Positions 62,233 to 64,000 of a DNA stretch of 64,000 bases are shown piece by piece. Positions within the stretch are counted from its first letter, which is position 1; every line of letters starts with the position of its first letter. The stretch lies in the NCBI GenBank assembly GCA_964035575.1, contig OZ037874.1, forward strand, positions 248,001 to 312,000. The letters are read 5' to 3'. Both the position numbers and the translations under genes were made by a program. Below the pieces are notes generated by a model. It was not told where the DNA came from. It ran no database searches and saw only the letters and a list, made by a program, of their open reading frames with translations. This DNA is from Rhynchopus sp. YZ270_cl-10. Taxonomy: Eukaryota; Euglenozoa; Diplonemea; Diplonemida; Diplonemidae.

Positions 62233-62372
62233 TAACCCTAACATTTTTTTGCAAATGGTATTGGGTGGGGTTTTTTTTTCCGGATATGGATTATTATTAT
62301 GCAATTACATTTTGGTCATCAAGCCAGGGACGACGAAAGCCTGTGATGATACAGATGTCATAGCGTCGAGCG

Positions 62373-62642
62373 ATGATGAATTTATGGTGGCGTCTGGTGA
62401 TCCGTGCGAGAGAGAGAGAGAGTCTGACTCCGAGAGTGAAACTGGTACTGGATGTAGATACCGGTATGGTCTACATCGACGCGGATAGAGTGCCAAAGTC
62501 CCCACCGAAGAAGATCAAGACCCGCATCCAAAAGTGCCCTTGGTGCGAGAAGTGGGTCGAGCCCTCAAAGATGACTAAGCACTGTAGGGACAAACACATG
62601 ACCCGTCAGGAGACGATCTTCCCCACTACAGGAGTACCGTAA
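62373..62642 (+). CDS. Short ORF with C2H2-like zinc finger (probable transposon remnant)
   Basis: 89 codons including KCPWCEKWVEPSKMTKHCRD then KHM, which fits a C-x2-C...H-x4-H zinc finger, and a basic PKSPPKKIKTR patch. The upstream plus-strand sequence (62340-62440) is rich in Ser/Asp/Glu codons (ASSDDEFMVASGDP), like the tail in 36281-38222. It lies on the strand opposite the gene array and beside MITEs, so a transposon protein remnant is more likely than a host gene. Confidence 0.35.
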   Translation: MMNLWWRLVIRARERESLTPRVKLVLDVDTGMVYIDADRVPKSPPKKIKTRIQKCPWCEKWVEPSKMTKHCRDKHMTRQETIFPTTGVP

Positions 62643-62956
62643 AAAACCAACAGCAGCCTACTACAGCGCAAGTCACTGAGCAGATGTGCCCTGCCCTCGA
62701 GAGGGCACTTCGTTTCATGTAGGATGGGGTGCTACCGTTCCTGTTCTCGCAGGTCTGGGTTTCTGCACGCCCCAGATTCTCATGCATGCAAAAGCAGAAC
62801 ATTATGAGCAACTGAATTTGGTTTCTCAAGGTGGCTCTTGACTCCTTTGTGCGCAACTTAAGGATTATATGCGAAAAATGCAAACCTCAAAAAAAGATGT
62901 CGATATTTGGGCCCACAAATATTATTTCGACATTTTTTTTTTCTATTTTCACATAC
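62643..62956. other. Spacer or intron 3' of the glycosidase-like exon
   Basis: This follows the donor GTATGTGAAAATAG on the minus strand, so it is at least partly intron. A near-palindrome TGTCGATATTTGGGCCCACA/AATATTATTTCGACA lies at 62899-62933. No downstream exon was identified. Confidence 0.4.
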
Positions 62957-64000
62957 CTTCTTCCCATTATGATAGTCAATCGCTGTCACAGTCACCTCCT
63001 CCCCAGGTACTCCCCGCATGGTCACCACCACAGCATCACGCGCAACATCCACCGCCACAAACCGCACTGGCGACAACGGAACATACTTCCCCAGCTCCCC
63101 AAGCAGCACTGGCGCCAACCCCCCTCCCCCTCCTCCCCCCAACACCGGGTACACCGTGGTCACCACCGGCTCCAGGTCGGTCCCCCCTGTTACATTCACA
63201 TAACTTGACGCCGGCGCCGTGAACACCACTCCCTCCCCTCCTGACTCTACAACACACATTTCACTAGAGCCACCATCAATACAATACGGGGCATTAAACG
63301 AACGGTGTAGGTAGGCTACTGCCGGGATGGCTGGGTAGAGATCGGACACATGAATGTCACGTGGACCAGACAGCATGAAGGTGACGAAGGAGTACGCCCA
63401 TACGGCGTCTTTGGAAGACGGCCCGGAGAAGGTGGTGTACACATGCCCAGAAGGGGTCTTCTGCATTAATTCCGATTCCGCCGCAGTAAGGGGCTTGGAA
63501 GGTTGGAGAAGACTTCCATTAGCAGTGATGGTGCGTTTGAGAAGGGTAGCGTTCGTCATATTCAGCCCATCCGAAATACCTACCGGTCCTGTCGTCATAA
63601 GCGCAATGACAACATGGAGCTCCACAGCTGGCGTTTCGTGATCTCTTGTCCAAGGACATCTGGTAACCACAAAGCGGTCGTTATTGGAGGTCCATAGAGT
63701 GTCCTTAGATGGTGCAGCTCCCATTGCCCATGCAAGGAGTGATGATTCTCCTACATTCCATGAATTGCCATAGCAAAAATCGTTTGAAACACGGAAGTTT
63801 GTGACGGAAGGGTAGTGGAGTGCCTGCATGACATCGCTTGGTGTAGCGTAGCACCACTGTACTGTGATGCCTAAGTCGTGCGCTGCGTCTGCCATACCGG
63901 ACATCCATTCTTCTGACCTTCCCATTGTTGTTACAAAATCCGGTACACAGTTGTAGTTTTGATTCATAAAATCGGGTTCGAAGGAGTGCATTCCATTTGC
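62957..64000 (-). CDS. Secreted glycosidase-like protein, partial (5' end beyond window)
   Basis: The frame is open from the right edge to a donor at 62957|62956 (GGGAAGAAG|GTATGT), 348 codons in phase 0. Any 3' exon is not found. Sequence features recall a family of uncharacterised eukaryotic secreted proteins with a glycosidase-type barrel known from invertebrates and protists. These are an initial F(E)PDFM box, GMADAAHDLGITVQWCYATP, SVTNFRVSNDFCYGNSWNVG, LLAWAMGAAPSKDTLWTSNN, MTTGPVGISDGLNMTNATLL and LLQPSKPLTA. Several N-x-S/T sites (NMTNATL) and paired Cys fit secretion. Residues from about 250 onward form a beta-rich C-terminal domain with an eight-Gly run. The ATG at 63991 is internal; the preceding codons (ANG) continue the frame, so the true start lies outside. 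Acidic residues in the D/E boxes are candidate catalytic groups. Confidence 0.75.

Overview
This is a nuclear eukaryotic window. Proteins interrupted by GT-AG introns, a secreted astacin, a mitochondrial adrenodoxin reductase and a sterol-isomerase-type ER protein all point that way. Every convincing host gene (13 models plus one lone terminal exon) lies on the minus strand. Most are single-exon, and several start codons follow a long polypyrimidine tract and an AG, which looks like a trans-splicing acceptor. One-strand gene arrays, pyrimidine-AG leaders, few introns and a repeat-rich genome together suggest a euglenozoan, most likely a diplonemid. That is an inference: no spliced-leader gene, rRNA or tRNA is visible to prove it.

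Layout, read along +. 1-1133 is an astacin metallopeptidase (C-terminus beyond the window). 1584-2355 is a small mitochondrial helical protein in three exons. 5597-6733 is an unknown 378 aa protein. 7857-9260 is ferredoxin/adrenodoxin reductase. 10556-11254 is an EBP-like (EXPERA) membrane protein. 13991-15238 is a WD40 protein with a ubiquitin-like N-terminus. 15457-25211 is a transposon island of abutting and nested elements. 25949-27772 is an IQ-motif protein. 29775-30551 is a small basic two-exon protein whose stop codon comes from a MITE. 31204-32421 and 32909-34771 are unknown proteins. 36144-36245 is a lone terminal exon with a transposon (36281-38222) just upstream. 38399-40499 is an EF-hand protein in two exons. 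40500-51993 is an 11 kb gene desert full of transposons and short repeats. 51994-57591 is a 1622 aa coiled-coil plus ankyrin protein in three exons. 59717-62235 is a piggyBac relic with nested or adjacent elements. 62957-64000 is part of a secreted glycosidase-like protein.

Two things stand out beyond the genes. First, many non-autonomous DNA transposons have ends built from clusters of a short, mostly palindromic word. Each family has its own word (ACCTGGTCA, GGGTCCGTAATTACG, ACTTGTCATGACAAGT, TAATTAGAGT and others). Several share a CAC(G/C) terminus and a 2-bp duplication, and at least three that differ at the ends carry the same interior sequence. Second, at least seven families of 40-170 bp dispersed repeats, most with an evident hairpin, are scattered between the genes. 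Every copy found reads in the same direction, antisense to all the genes, which is not expected of randomly inserted SINEs.

The genes do not form an obvious pathway. They look like an ordinary polycistron-like array of unrelated housekeeping, mitochondrial, cytoskeletal and secreted functions separated by repeat-filled spacers.
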